DNA from: Cohaesibacter marisflavi
Lineage (GTDB): Bacteria; Pseudomonadota; Alphaproteobacteria; Rhizobiales; Cohaesibacteraceae
DNA: 64,000 nt
NCBI RefSeq assembly: GCF_900115225.1
Contig: NZ_FOVR01000002.1
Span: 558,001 to 622,000, forward strand
Direction: 5' to 3'
Shown: positions 8,826 to 17,694 of the stretch, in pieces
How positions within the stretch are numbered: position 1 is the stretch's first letter
How the letters are laid out: every line of letters starts with the position of its first letter
Notes under the pieces: generated by a model
Told to the model about the DNA's origin: nothing
The model's database searches: none
What the model saw: only the letters and a program-made list of their open reading frames with translations
Made by a program: the position numbers and the translations under genes

Positions 8826-9860
8826 ATGCTGTCTTTTTCTTCTTCCATCCGCGCAACGACTGTTGCGATCGCTCTGACCCTTCCTGCTTTCGCGCATGCG
8901 CAAGATACACTGGTGGTCTCCAACTGGGGCTATTCTAACAATTTCTACCAGCCCTTCGTGTTTGAGCCATTTGAAAAAGCCCACAATGTCAAGATTGTCA
9001 CGGAAAGCGGCGGCGCTCCGGAACGCCTGAACAAGGCTCGCATTCGCGGCGGTGTCGACGTTATCCTGCTGACCGATAAATTTTCCCAGATCGGCATCAA
9101 TCAGGGCGCTTTCGAGACCATCGATTCTTCCAAGCTGACCCATCTTGATGAGCTGTATGAAGTGGCCAAGCATCCGCAGGGTGAATATGGTCCTGCCTAC
9201 ACCTTCGGTCGCTATGGCATTGTCTATGACAAGACCCGCACCGACACGCCGATCACATCCTGGTGCGATCTGTGGCGTGATGATTTCAAAGACTCCGTCG
9301 CCATGCCTGCCTTCAACACGACCGGTGGTCCGCTCACCGTGATGATGGCTGCGAAATGCGCAGGCACAGATGCCTTCAAGGATCCTGAAGCTGCTTTTGC
9401 CAAAATGGCCGAGTTGAAGCCGAATATCGTCAAGACCTTCTCTTCAGGCTCCGAGCTGACCAACCTGCTGTCCACCGGCGAAGCCTTTATCGGCCTTGCT
9501 CAGGATTATGCCTTCCCTGCCATCAAGGCAGCCAACCCGAATATCGGTTGGGCGGAGCTTGACGAAGGCGACTTCGCCATGATGAACACCTACAACATTC
9601 CGAAAAATTCCAAGAACAAGGAATTGGCGCTGAAATTCATCGATTTCTCGATCTCTGCACAGGTGCAGAAAGACGGAGCTGTCGAACTCGGTGCAGGCTC
9701 TGGCCCGATCAACAAAACGGTCGAGTTGACCGACGAACAGGCTAGCGGCCTGGTTTACGGACAGGACCAGGTTGAGAAAATGCAGACCACTCCCATCAAG
9801 CAACTGCTTGAAGTGAATGATGCATGGGAAAAACTCTGGAACAAGACATTCGGGTTCTGA
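8826..9860 (+). CDS. ABC transporter periplasmic binding protein, spermidine/putrescine (PotD) type
   Basis: First gene of the importer cluster. The 344-residue product has a signal peptide, MLSFSSSIRATTVAIALTLP, cut after AFAHA, and a mature domain of the PotD-like group (TLVVSNWGYSNNFYQPFVFEPFEK, then YGPAYTFGRYGIVYDKTR). It should deliver a small cationic or polar solute to the two permeases that follow. ATG 8826 has AGGAA upstream and places the signal peptide at the N-terminus; longer frames starting at 8640 have no family support. The permease start lies within a few bases of its stop. With carbamoylase and amidohydrolase genes downstream, the true ligand may not be a polyamine. Confidence 0.9.
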   Translation: MLSFSSSIRATTVAIALTLPAFAHAQDTLVVSNWGYSNNFYQPFVFEPFEKAHNVKIVTESGGAPERLNKARIRGGVDVILLTDKFSQIGINQGAFETIDSSKLTHLDELYEVAKHPQGEYGPAYTFGRYGIVYDKTRTDTPITSWCDLWRDDFKDSVAMPAFNTTGGPLTVMMAAKCAGTDAFKDPEAAFAKMAELKPNIVKTFSSGSELTNLLSTGEAFIGLAQDYAFPAIKAANPNIGWAELDEGDFAMMNTYNIPKNSKNKELALKFIDFSISAQVQKDGAVELGAGSGPINKTVELTDEQASGLVYGQDQVEKMQTTPIKQLLEVNDAWEKLWNKTFGF

Positions 9861-9861
9861 T

Positions 9862-10731
9862 TTGTCTACACAACCTTCTTTATCGATAACAAAGCGCATG
9901 GCCGCTTTGGGCCCATGGTTGCTGGTTCTGCCAGCAACCATGTTGCTTTTTCTGCTCCTTGTGTTGCCCGTTGCCGGCACGCTCAAGGAGAGCTTTGACG
10001 GTGCGTCAGGCGGCTTGTTGGACAACTATCAGGCATTCTTTGCCGATGAGTTCAATCGCGTTGTTCTGATCCGCAGCTTCAAGATTGCTTTCATGTCCAC
10101 GTTCGTGTCACTCGTGGCGGGCTTTCTGGGCGCTTATATGATCGCCAATGCCTCACCCAACCTCAAGCGCGTGTTGCTGATCCTGTCGGTCTTCCCGCTG
10201 CTGACCAGTGTTGTTGTGCGGTCTTTCTCCTTCATGGCAATCCTTGGGCGTAACGGGGTGGTCAACACGCTCTTCCTCAAGATCGGACTGATCGACCAGC
10301 CGCTGGAACTGCTGTTCACGCAAGGCGCGGTGGTGGCCGGTCTTGCCTATCTCTTCACGCCCCTGATGATCCTGTCGCTGGTTGGTGTGTTGGAGAATAT
10401 CGACGACGATCTTTATGCCGCTGCGGGCTCGCTTGGCGCCAGCCCGGTTGGTGTTTTCTTCCAAGTGACGCTGCCGCTTGCGGTGCCGGGCATGATCGTT
10501 GGTTCGATCCTTGTCTTTACCGGCAGTCTGGCGACCTTCGTTACGCCCGTTCTGCTTGGGGGCGAACAACAGATGACCCTGTCTACCCTGCTTTATCGCA
10601 AGGCCATGATTTCATTTGACTGGGCTGCGGCCAATACCATCGCTGCGATCATGATGGCCATCACCATCACATGCGTGATCGCCATGGGGGCACTTGCGAA
10701 CCGGATCGCCGCGGGGAGGAAAATGCGATGA
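9862..10731 (+). CDS. ABC transporter permease 1 (PotB-like)
   Basis: An integral membrane protein with six predicted helices and the binding-protein-dependent transport signature near residues 175-195 (DDDLYAAAGSLGASPVGVFF: the EAA loop, which docks on the ATPase). The start is uncertain: TTG 9862, one base after the preceding stop, gives 289 residues; ATG 9898 gives 277; both lack a strong ribosome binding site, which suggests translational coupling to the upstream gene. The stop overlaps the next permease start (ATGA), confirming an operon. Confidence 0.88.
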   Translation: MSTQPSLSITKRMAALGPWLLVLPATMLLFLLLVLPVAGTLKESFDGASGGLLDNYQAFFADEFNRVVLIRSFKIAFMSTFVSLVAGFLGAYMIANASPNLKRVLLILSVFPLLTSVVVRSFSFMAILGRNGVVNTLFLKIGLIDQPLELLFTQGAVVAGLAYLFTPLMILSLVGVLENIDDDLYAAAGSLGASPVGVFFQVTLPLAVPGMIVGSILVFTGSLATFVTPVLLGGEQQMTLSTLLYRKAMISFDWAAANTIAAIMMAITITCVIAMGALANRIAAGRKMR

Positions 10732-11519
10732 GCGCCAGAAAGATCAATCCTCTCTCCAAAATTGCAGGCTGGCTGGTGGTCTTCTATCTGGCCGGACCGA
10801 TCATTATCGTGATCGGCACCTCTGTCAGTGATACGCCTTTTCTGGCCTTTCCGCCTCAGGGCTTTACGCTGAAATGGTATCACAAGGTTTTCGAGCTCAA
10901 CAATTTCGTTGAAAGTTTCATCACGTCCATGGAAGTGGCGTTCGGCGGAACAATGATTGCGCTGATCGCAGGCCTCGCCGCTGCCTATGCCCTGTCGCGC
11001 TATAAGGTGCGGCTGCCCGCTTGGTATGGCTCTATCTTCTTCCTGCCCTTCTTCATCCCCGAGATCGTGTTCGGCTTTTCCATGCTCAAGACGCTGATCG
11101 TGCAGTTCGATTTACCGATCCTGCCTTCACTGATGCTGGGCCACGCGATCCTGTGTTTGCCCTATATCGTACGGGTCATCGGGGCGAGCCTTGCCGGGTT
11201 CGATTTCTCCATTCAGGAAGCGGCCGTCAGCCTTGGCATGCATCCGGTCAAGGCCTTCTGGTCCATCGTGCTGCCCAACATCCGCTCCGGCGTCATCGCG
11301 GGTGCCGTCTTGGCCTTCATTACTTCGCTGAACGACATGGCGGTGGCCCTGTTTCTTACGGGACCGGGGGTTTCCACCTTGCCGATTGAAGTCTTCACCT
11401 ATGTTCAGCAGTTTTTCGATCCGACCGTCAGCGCCGTGTCCGTGCTGCTCATGGCCGTGACCATTGGTGTCATGGCTCTCATCGAGCGCAGTCTGGGCCT
11501 GTCCAAGACGATTAAATAA
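10728..11519 (+). CDS. ABC transporter permease 2 (PotC-like)
   Basis: A 263-residue permease with six predicted helices and an EAA loop (DFSIQEAAVSLGMHPVKAFW). It starts at ATG 10728, overlapping the first permease's stop by four bases, with GGAGG 10 bases upstream. It should pair with permease 1 to form the membrane channel, with the ATPase encoded 11 bases downstream. Confidence 0.92.
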   Translation: MSARKINPLSKIAGWLVVFYLAGPIIIVIGTSVSDTPFLAFPPQGFTLKWYHKVFELNNFVESFITSMEVAFGGTMIALIAGLAAAYALSRYKVRLPAWYGSIFFLPFFIPEIVFGFSMLKTLIVQFDLPILPSLMLGHAILCLPYIVRVIGASLAGFDFSIQEAAVSLGMHPVKAFWSIVLPNIRSGVIAGAVLAFITSLNDMAVALFLTGPGVSTLPIEVFTYVQQFFDPTVSAVSVLLMAVTIGVMALIERSLGLSKTIK

Positions 11520-11530
11520 CAGGAGCTGAA

Positions 11531-12598
11531 ATGGCACAGAACGCCGTTATCCTACAAGATCTTGTTGCTCACTATGGCCCGACGCAGGTGCTGCACGGGC
11601 TTAATCTGACCATTGCCGAGGGCGAGCTGGTTTCCTTGCTTGGCTCTTCTGGTTGCGGCAAGACCACAACCCTGCGCCTGCTGGCGGGCTTCCTTCAGCC
11701 AACCAGCGGCCAGATCACCGTTGCGGGCAAGGATGTCACCAAGCTGCCGCCGCATAAGCGCGACGCGGGCATCGTGTTCCAGAATTACGCCCTTTTCCCC
11801 CATCTCACTGTGGCTGAGAATGTCGGCTTCGGGCTCAAACAGCGAAAGGTGGCCGCGCCGGAACGCAAGGCCCGTGTGGATGCCATGCTGGAGCGTGTGG
11901 GACTTGTTGACTATGCCAATCGCTTACCAGCGGCCCTTTCTGGCGGTCAGCGTCAGCGCGTGGCCTTGGCACGTGCTCTGGCCATCAATCCGCCGCTGTT
12001 GATGTTCGATGAACCGCTCTCGAACCTTGACGCAAAGCTGCGCGTGGATATGCGCGTGGAAATTCGCGAGCTGCAAAAGGCCAATGGCCGCACCGCAATC
12101 TATGTGACCCACGATCAGGAAGAGGCTTTCTCCATTTCCGATCGTGTTGCCATCATGAATGCAGGCCGCATCGTCCAGCTTGATACCCCCGAAGTGCTCT
12201 ATCGTCGCCCCAACAGTGCCTTTGTCGCCCGTTTCGTCGGCTTTGACAATCTCATTGAGATGAAAGTGGTCAAACGCGAAGGCGATCTGGTCACCGCAGA
12301 AGTCGAGGGCGGGGCATTGATCACCCTGTCGCAAGCCGAAACCGGCCCGCTTGAGGATCGCTTCGTGGTTGGTGCCCGCCCCGAGGGCATAGAGCTTACG
12401 GCCGATCCTTCCAACGCCATCGCGGGCAAGCTTTTGACCCGCTCCTATCTTGGCCGCTCCTACCAATATAAGGTCGACACGCCGACCGGCATGCTGATTG
12501 CTAACGCCCCGCTGACGCAATTGCATGAAGAGGGCGGCGCCATCAATCTGAAATTCAATTTCGAGCATTGCTGCATTCTGCCGGTAGAGGAAAACTGA
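11531..12598 (+). CDS. ABC transporter ATP-binding protein (PotA-like)
   Basis: The 355-residue ATPase of the importer. Visible are Walker A GSSGCGKTT (about residues 38-46), the Q-loop in FQNYALFPHLTV, the signature LSGGQRQR, Walker B LLMFDEPLSNLD and the switch His in THDQEEA. The last 110 residues form the TOBE-type regulatory domain usual for polyamine, iron and sugar importers. AGGAG seven bases before ATG 11531 is a strong ribosome binding site. The carbamoylase gene starts 1 base after its stop, tying import to catabolism. Confidence 0.95.
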   Translation: MAQNAVILQDLVAHYGPTQVLHGLNLTIAEGELVSLLGSSGCGKTTTLRLLAGFLQPTSGQITVAGKDVTKLPPHKRDAGIVFQNYALFPHLTVAENVGFGLKQRKVAAPERKARVDAMLERVGLVDYANRLPAALSGGQRQRVALARALAINPPLLMFDEPLSNLDAKLRVDMRVEIRELQKANGRTAIYVTHDQEEAFSISDRVAIMNAGRIVQLDTPEVLYRRPNSAFVARFVGFDNLIEMKVVKREGDLVTAEVEGGALITLSQAETGPLEDRFVVGARPEGIELTADPSNAIAGKLLTRSYLGRSYQYKVDTPTGMLIANAPLTQLHEEGGAINLKFNFEHCCILPVEEN

Positions 12599-12599
12599 T

Positions 12600-13547
12600 A
12601 TGTCCCGTTCCATTGTTGCCGCCGCCGCACAGCTGGGGCCAATCCAGCGCAGTGATGACCGCAAGTCTGTCGTCAAGCGCCTCATTGCCTTGCTGGAAGA
12701 AGCTGCGAGCCGGGGCGCTGAGCTGGTTGTCTTCCCCGAACTGGCGCTGACCACTTTCTTTCCCCGCTGGCACCTGACTGACAGGGAAGAAATCGATGCC
12801 TTCTATGAAAAGCAGATGCCGGGGCCGGAAACCCAGCCCCTGTTCGATGCCGCCAAGCGGCTTGGTATTGGCTTCTATCTCGGCTATGCCGAAATCGCCG
12901 TCGAAGACGGAGAGACCAACCATTACAACACTGCCATATTGGTGGATCGGGCTGGCACACTTGTCGGCAAATATCGCAAGGTTCATTTGCCCGGATGGGA
13001 CGAGCCGCAAGCCGATCTGGAAGCTCAGCATCTGGAGAAATATTTCTTCAAGCCGGGCAATTATGGTTTCAAGGTCTGGAAGACCATGGGCACCCGTATC
13101 GGCATGTGCATTTGCAATGACCGGCGCTGGGCTGAAACCTACCGTGTAATGGCCTTGAAGGGCGCGGAAATGATTCTTGTGGGCTATAACACTCCCATTG
13201 ATCACACCGGCGTCTATGATTTTGACAGCTTGACGGAATTCCACAATCAGCTCTCCATTCAGGCCGGTGCCTACCAGAATTCCACCTGGGTTGTGGCAAC
13301 CGCCAAGGCTGGTTTGGAAGAAGGCTCCAACATGATCGGGCAGTCGATGATCGTTGCGCCTTCCGGTCAGATTGCTGCCATGGCTCTGGGCACGGGCGAC
13401 GAGGTGATCACTGCGCGGTGCGACCTTGATATGGCTGCGCTCTACCGCCGGACCATCTTCGACTTTGCCCGCCATCGCGAGCCAAAGCATTATGGTATCA
13501 TCACCCAGACCAAGGGACCGATCATCAGCGATGATGACGAGGCCTGA
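12600..13547 (+). CDS. N-carbamoyl-D-amino-acid hydrolase (nitrilase superfamily)
   Basis: A 315-residue cytosolic amidase predicted to hydrolyse N-carbamoyl-D-amino acids, or a close analogue, to amino acid, CO2 and ammonia. The nitrilase triad is Glu47 (VVFPELALTTF), Lys127 (GKYRKVHLPGWDEP) and Cys172 (GMCICNDRRWAETYRV), at positions that agree with those known for Agrobacterium D-carbamoylases; CNDRRW and GYNTP are hallmarks of that branch. It begins 1 base after the ATPase stop, so it is translationally coupled to the importer. In hydantoin pathways this enzyme follows a ring-opening hydantoinase; here the adjacent amidohydrolase is of a different family. Confidence 0.92.
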   Translation: MSRSIVAAAAQLGPIQRSDDRKSVVKRLIALLEEAASRGAELVVFPELALTTFFPRWHLTDREEIDAFYEKQMPGPETQPLFDAAKRLGIGFYLGYAEIAVEDGETNHYNTAILVDRAGTLVGKYRKVHLPGWDEPQADLEAQHLEKYFFKPGNYGFKVWKTMGTRIGMCICNDRRWAETYRVMALKGAEMILVGYNTPIDHTGVYDFDSLTEFHNQLSIQAGAYQNSTWVVATAKAGLEEGSNMIGQSMIVAPSGQIAAMALGTGDEVITARCDLDMAALYRRTIFDFARHREPKHYGIITQTKGPIISDDDEA

Positions 13548-13562
13548 TCAAGGATGGCTCTC

Positions 13563-14231
13563 ATGAGCCGACACAAAGGGGATAGAACCGTGTCCGTGGA
13601 CCAAGACATGTCATTTGTGAAACCGGAGGAGAGACAATCTTCCGTGTCCCAGATCATCTCGGACTTGCGTAAGAAGAATGGTTGGACCCTGGCTGAAATG
13701 TCCAAGCGGACTGGTGTTTCCATCTCCTCTTTGTCGAAAATCGAAAATGGTCAGAGCCAACCGGCCTATAGCGTTCTGACCCGTCTGGCCTCCGGCCTTG
13801 ATGTCGATTTTGCCGAGCTGGTGGGAGCAGAAGCCCCCAAGCAGCGCTGTGTTGGCGCGGCACGCACCATCAGTCGGGCAGGGGAGGGCAAGAAGCTCTC
13901 CAATGACATGGGGCTCTATGAATTGCTCTCGACCGAGCTGGCGGCCAAGCTGCTCCAGCCCATGGTCATCGAGGTCAATCCGCGCGTCAGCGGACATCCG
14001 GCTCCGCAAAGCGCCCATTCGGGCGAAGAGTTCGTCTATGTGCTCGAAGGGGATGTCATTTTCGAGATGGACCCTTATGCACCGACGCTGATGTCGACCG
14101 GCGACTCGGTCTATTTCGATGCAGCCCAGACCCATAGCTTCTATGCTGTGGGCCCCAAGACAGGGCGTATCCTGTCCATTTGCTCGGCCGATACCGTTGA
14201 CCTGCTGACAAAAAATCTGGATAAAAAATGA
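13563..14231 (+). CDS. XRE family transcriptional regulator with C-terminal cupin domain
   Basis: The 222-residue product has an N-terminal helix-turn-helix (SQIISDLRKKNGWTLAEMSK, then TGVSISSLSKIENGQSQPAYSVL, about residues 28-75) and a C-terminal cupin (HSGEEFVYVLEGDVIFEMD to GDSVYFDAAQTHSFYAVG, about residues 145-200) that likely binds the inducer. Such regulators control amino acid, polyamine and aldehyde catabolism. ATG 13563 has AAGG nine bases upstream; ATG 13554 is directly adjacent to that sequence and so less likely. Its stop overlaps the next gene's start (ATGA), so the regulator is made with its targets, allowing autoregulation. Confidence 0.9.
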   Translation: MSRHKGDRTVSVDQDMSFVKPEERQSSVSQIISDLRKKNGWTLAEMSKRTGVSISSLSKIENGQSQPAYSVLTRLASGLDVDFAELVGAEAPKQRCVGAARTISRAGEGKKLSNDMGLYELLSTELAAKLLQPMVIEVNPRVSGHPAPQSAHSGEEFVYVLEGDVIFEMDPYAPTLMSTGDSVYFDAAQTHSFYAVGPKTGRILSICSADTVDLLTKNLDKK

Positions 14232-16069
14232 TCACAGCAAAATCCGAAGTTCAAATCCGCCAGCAACTGACCCTCGTTGCGCTGGGCAAAGCGCCTGCCG
14301 ATCTTGTGCTGCATGTGGGCAAGCTGCTCGACACTGCCACGCGCACATGGTCGAGCGCACAGGAAATCGTAATCAAGGGCGACCGGATCGCCTATGTCGG
14401 TCCTATTGGCTCGTGGACAGGGGCTTGCGAAACCATCGTCAAACGCCCTGACCTGATGGCCATTCCGGGGCTTGGCGAAGTGCATAAGCATATTGAAAGC
14501 TCGCATTTGACGCCGGAGTGGGAAGCCGCCCTCGTGTTGCCTCGTGGCAATACATGGACCTGCGAAGCCAGCCACGAATTCTCCAACGTGCGCGGGTCGC
14601 GCACCGTGGAATTCTGGCTTGAAGCCCGCAAGCAGGGTTCACCCCTCAAGATTTTCCCTCTTCCCGGCTCTGCTGTGCCCCCCACCGCCTATGAACATGG
14701 CGGCGGATATCTGGGCTATGACGAGCAGAAAGACTTCATCGGCAATTCCATGATGGTGGCGGGCTTGGACGAAGTCATGGACTGGCCAGCCGTCTGGAAC
14801 CCGGAAAACGCCTCTCACAAGCGGCTCTGGGGTATGATCGAAGCAACCTTTGAAGCCCGTGGCGTGGTCGAAGGTCATGCAGCAGGCCTCAAGGACCTGC
14901 CCACCATCAATGCCTTTGCCGCAGCAGGCCTTGCTTCGGACCATGAAGCATGGACCGCTGAGGAATTCTGGGACAAGCTGACCCACGGTCTGTTCATCGA
15001 ATTGCGCCCCCATTCCATGCCGGAGGTCTTGCAGGGCCTCATCGAAAAGGGGCTTGGAGACTGGTCCCAGATTGCCTTTACCACCGATGACCGTTCGGCC
15101 TCGGAAACACTGGAAAAAGGCGCAACCGATTACAATGTTCGTCTCGCTATCCAATCTGGCCTGAAGCCGGAAATCGCCATTCAGTGCGTGACCATCAACC
15201 CGGCGCGCCACATGCGGCTCACCCCATGGGTGGGCTCTCTTACGCCGGGGCGTTTTGCCGATATCGTGCTGCTCTCCGATCTGGAAAGCTTCGAGATCGC
15301 TGAAGTCTGGGCCGATGGACGGCAGGTCTCTGAAGGCAAGCGCTTCACTGACCCTGTGCCCGAAATCAACTGGCCGGACTGGGCGCGCAACACGGTGCAA
15401 GTCGGCGGCACACTCAGCGCTGCGGATTTTGCCATTCCCGCGAAGGCCGGACGGGAAACGATGTCAGCGGCGGTGCTGCGCCCGTTCCATTGGGAGGAGG
15501 ACTTCCTCACCTATGAGCTGCCGGTGAAAGACGGTTTGGTTCAGCGGGATGTCAGCCGCAACATCACCAAATTTGCCATTGTTGACCGGTTCTCCGGCAC
15601 AAAATCCCTCTCGAAAATGTTCTGGGCAGGCACTGGGCCGAGCACGCCCGATTGCGCGCTTGCCAGCTCTCTGGCGCATGACAAGCATAATGTCTGGTGC
15701 GTTGGCTCGTCCGATGAAGCGATGGCCATGGCCGTCAATGCCTTGTCAGAAATCGGTGGCGGCTGGGCTCTAGTGCGGGACAACAAGGTCGTTGCCACCG
15801 TGCGCTATGAGGTGGCCGGGCTGATGTCCTCCCGCTCCGCAGAAGCGCTGGATGCGGACATGCAAAAGCTCTATGCGGAGGGCGCAAAGATCGACTGGAT
15901 GTTCGAGCCCTCTTCTTCGCCGCGCTGGTGGGCTGGTTTCCCCGAGCGGTTAGCCTTTGCCACCCTTACCTGTGCTCCATGGCGCTGGGTGCTGGTTGCT
16001 CCCGCTGAGGGCATCCCGGAGGGGCTCGTCAATGTTGCGACCGGTGAAACCCATCCGGTGGTCTGGTAA
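14228..16069 (+). CDS. Adenine deaminase-like metal-dependent amidohydrolase
   Basis: A 613-residue amidohydrolase with the two-part layout of adenine deaminase (Ade). The metal-binding HxH is present as VHKHIESS near residue 87, where classic enzymes have DAHLHIESS. EGHAAG supplies the next His, and TTDDRSA the catalytic Asp pair. NPARHMRLTPWVGSLTPGRFADIVLLSD and the C-terminal domain (HDKHNVWCVGSSDEAMAMAVN) also fit. Departures from the E. coli-type sequence (GLGEVHKH for GFIDAHLH, SHEFSNV for PHEIVNV, EGHAAG for DGHCPG) suggest the substrate may differ from adenine. It overlaps the regulator by four bases and precedes the M20 hydrolase, so ring deamination or opening of the imported compound is likely. 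Confidence 0.87.
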   Translation: MITAKSEVQIRQQLTLVALGKAPADLVLHVGKLLDTATRTWSSAQEIVIKGDRIAYVGPIGSWTGACETIVKRPDLMAIPGLGEVHKHIESSHLTPEWEAALVLPRGNTWTCEASHEFSNVRGSRTVEFWLEARKQGSPLKIFPLPGSAVPPTAYEHGGGYLGYDEQKDFIGNSMMVAGLDEVMDWPAVWNPENASHKRLWGMIEATFEARGVVEGHAAGLKDLPTINAFAAAGLASDHEAWTAEEFWDKLTHGLFIELRPHSMPEVLQGLIEKGLGDWSQIAFTTDDRSASETLEKGATDYNVRLAIQSGLKPEIAIQCVTINPARHMRLTPWVGSLTPGRFADIVLLSDLESFEIAEVWADGRQVSEGKRFTDPVPEINWPDWARNTVQVGGTLSAADFAIPAKAGRETMSAAVLRPFHWEEDFLTYELPVKDGLVQRDVSRNITKFAIVDRFSGTKSLSKMFWAGTGPSTPDCALASSLAHDKHNVWCVGSSDEAMAMAVNALSEIGGGWALVRDNKVVATVRYEVAGLMSSRSAEALDADMQKLYAEGAKIDWMFEPSSSPRWWAGFPERLAFATLTCAPWRWVLVAPAEGIPEGLVNVATGETHPVVW

Positions 16070-16105
16070 TCGGGTGCGCAGCGAACGAGCAAGAAGCAAG
16101 AGACT

Positions 16106-17338
16106 ATGACAAGTAACCTTCATATCAATTCCGACCGCCTGTGGCAGAGCCTTGAAGACATGGCCAAAATCGGCCCCGGTGTGGCAGGCGGCAACAATCG
16201 CCAGGCCGTGACGGACGCAGATGGCGAGGCCCGAACCCTGTTTGCCGATTGGTGCAAACAGGCTGGCCTGACCATGGCTGTCGATACAGTCGGCAACATG
16301 TTCATGATGCGACCGGGAACCGACCCTGACGCCTTGCCCGTTTATCTTGGCTCTCATCTGGATACCGTTCCTGCAGGGGGCCGTTATGACGGTGTACTCG
16401 GGGTGTTGGCCGGGCTTGAACTGGTGCGCACGCTCAATGAGGCTGACATCAATACCAGACACCCAATCGTGGTGGTCAACTGGTCCAACGAAGAAGGCGC
16501 TCGGTTTCATCCAGCCATGCTTGGCTCGGGCACCTTCATCGGCAAGCAGGATCAAGCCTTTGCCTATGGGCGCGAAGATATGGATGGCAAACGCTTTGGC
16601 GATGAATTGAAGCGCATCGGCTGGGCGGGGGATGAAGCCCCCGGAAACCGCAAGATGAAATCCTATTTCGAGCTGCATATCGAGCAGGGGCCGGTGCTGG
16701 AAGCTGCGGGCAAGGAAATCGGCGTCATCACCCATTGTCAGGGCATGAAGCGCCCGCAATATACTCTCACTGGCAAAGCGGTGCATACCGGCTCGACCCC
16801 GATGCATATGCGCATCAATGCGGGCCTCGCTGCAGCCCGTATCACCGAAGTGGTGCAGGAAGTCGCAATGGCCGAGCAGCCGAACGCCGTGGCCGGGATC
16901 GGCAAGATGGTCTATGAGCCTTGTTCACCCAACGTGCTGCCGTCGACTGTGCTCTTCACCATCGATATTCGCACTGTGGATGCTGCCAAGCTGCAACGCA
17001 TGTATGACACCATCTGGCAAAGAACGGAAAAAATCTGCGCTGACCTGGGTGTTGGCTGTGCGGTGGAAGAGGTCGGCTCTTTTGATCCGGTCACCTTTGC
17101 ACCAGAGCTGGTGGATATCGTGCGGACCTCCGCCGAGGGGTTAGGGCATGAGCATATGGATATGGTGTCCGGCTCAGGCCATGATGCCTGCTGGATTGCC
17201 GAAGTGGCTCCCGCAGCGATGATCATGTGTCCCTGTGTCGATGGCCTGTCACACAATGAGGCCGAATCCATTTCGCCTGAATGGGCCGCTGCCGGTGCCG
17301 ATGTGCTGCTTCACTCGGTGTTGAAGGTCGCAGGCTAA
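16106..17338 (+). CDS. M20 family Zn-dependent amidohydrolase (allantoate / N-carbamoyl-L-amino acid type)
   Basis: The 410-residue product belongs to the M20 branch holding allantoate amidohydrolase, beta-ureidopropionase and N-carbamoyl-L-amino-acid hydrolase. Metal ligands are visible in GSHLDTVPAGGRYDGVLG, NWSNEEGARFHPAMLGSG and ELHIEQGPVLE; a dimerisation domain with KAVHTGSTPMHMR follows, and the C-terminal ligand lies in GLSHNEAE. It closes the importer cluster, 36 bases after the deaminase-like gene. Having both a D-type carbamoylase and this L-type/ureide hydrolase in one transcript points to a substrate with one or more carbamoyl groups. The exact substrate is not determinable here. 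Confidence 0.9.
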   Translation: MTSNLHINSDRLWQSLEDMAKIGPGVAGGNNRQAVTDADGEARTLFADWCKQAGLTMAVDTVGNMFMMRPGTDPDALPVYLGSHLDTVPAGGRYDGVLGVLAGLELVRTLNEADINTRHPIVVVNWSNEEGARFHPAMLGSGTFIGKQDQAFAYGREDMDGKRFGDELKRIGWAGDEAPGNRKMKSYFELHIEQGPVLEAAGKEIGVITHCQGMKRPQYTLTGKAVHTGSTPMHMRINAGLAAARITEVVQEVAMAEQPNAVAGIGKMVYEPCSPNVLPSTVLFTIDIRTVDAAKLQRMYDTIWQRTEKICADLGVGCAVEEVGSFDPVTFAPELVDIVRTSAEGLGHEHMDMVSGSGHDACWIAEVAPAAMIMCPCVDGLSHNEAESISPEWAAAGADVLLHSVLKVAG

Positions 17339-17694
17339 GCCGATCAACCATGATCCTTTGTTGCGGAGCCAGAGATGGGAGTGTTTCGCGTAATTCATTA
17401 AGCGAAATGCCAAGAAATAAATTTCATCGGGTTGGGGAAAGATTGGGGGGGCTTCAGGCTTCAAGCGGGGCATTTTGAGGTTTTTCAGCGCGGTTTAAGA
17501 AAAAGCGGACAAAGAAAACCGCAGCGCAAAAACAAAATTGAATTTCGCGCAAAGCTATCCGTCGACTGAAAAAGTCGCCTGCAAACATGTCTTGTTTATA
17601 GCTATTCTAATATCATAAGTCCATTGCCTGGCACAATGCGACAAAGTTTCCCTCCCGCTAGAATAGGCGTGTCATAACCGACTGGGAGGACCTT
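17339..17694. other. Intergenic region with possible iron-responsive element
   Basis: This 356-base stretch between the catabolic cluster and the dihaem peroxidase is AT-rich and has no credible gene. TTATAGCTATTCTAA at 17596-17610 is AT-rich with loose dyad symmetry and has a half-site like the Irr (ICE) boxes of Rhizobiales. The peroxidase ribosome binding site GGGAGGACC ends the region. Confidence 0.35.
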
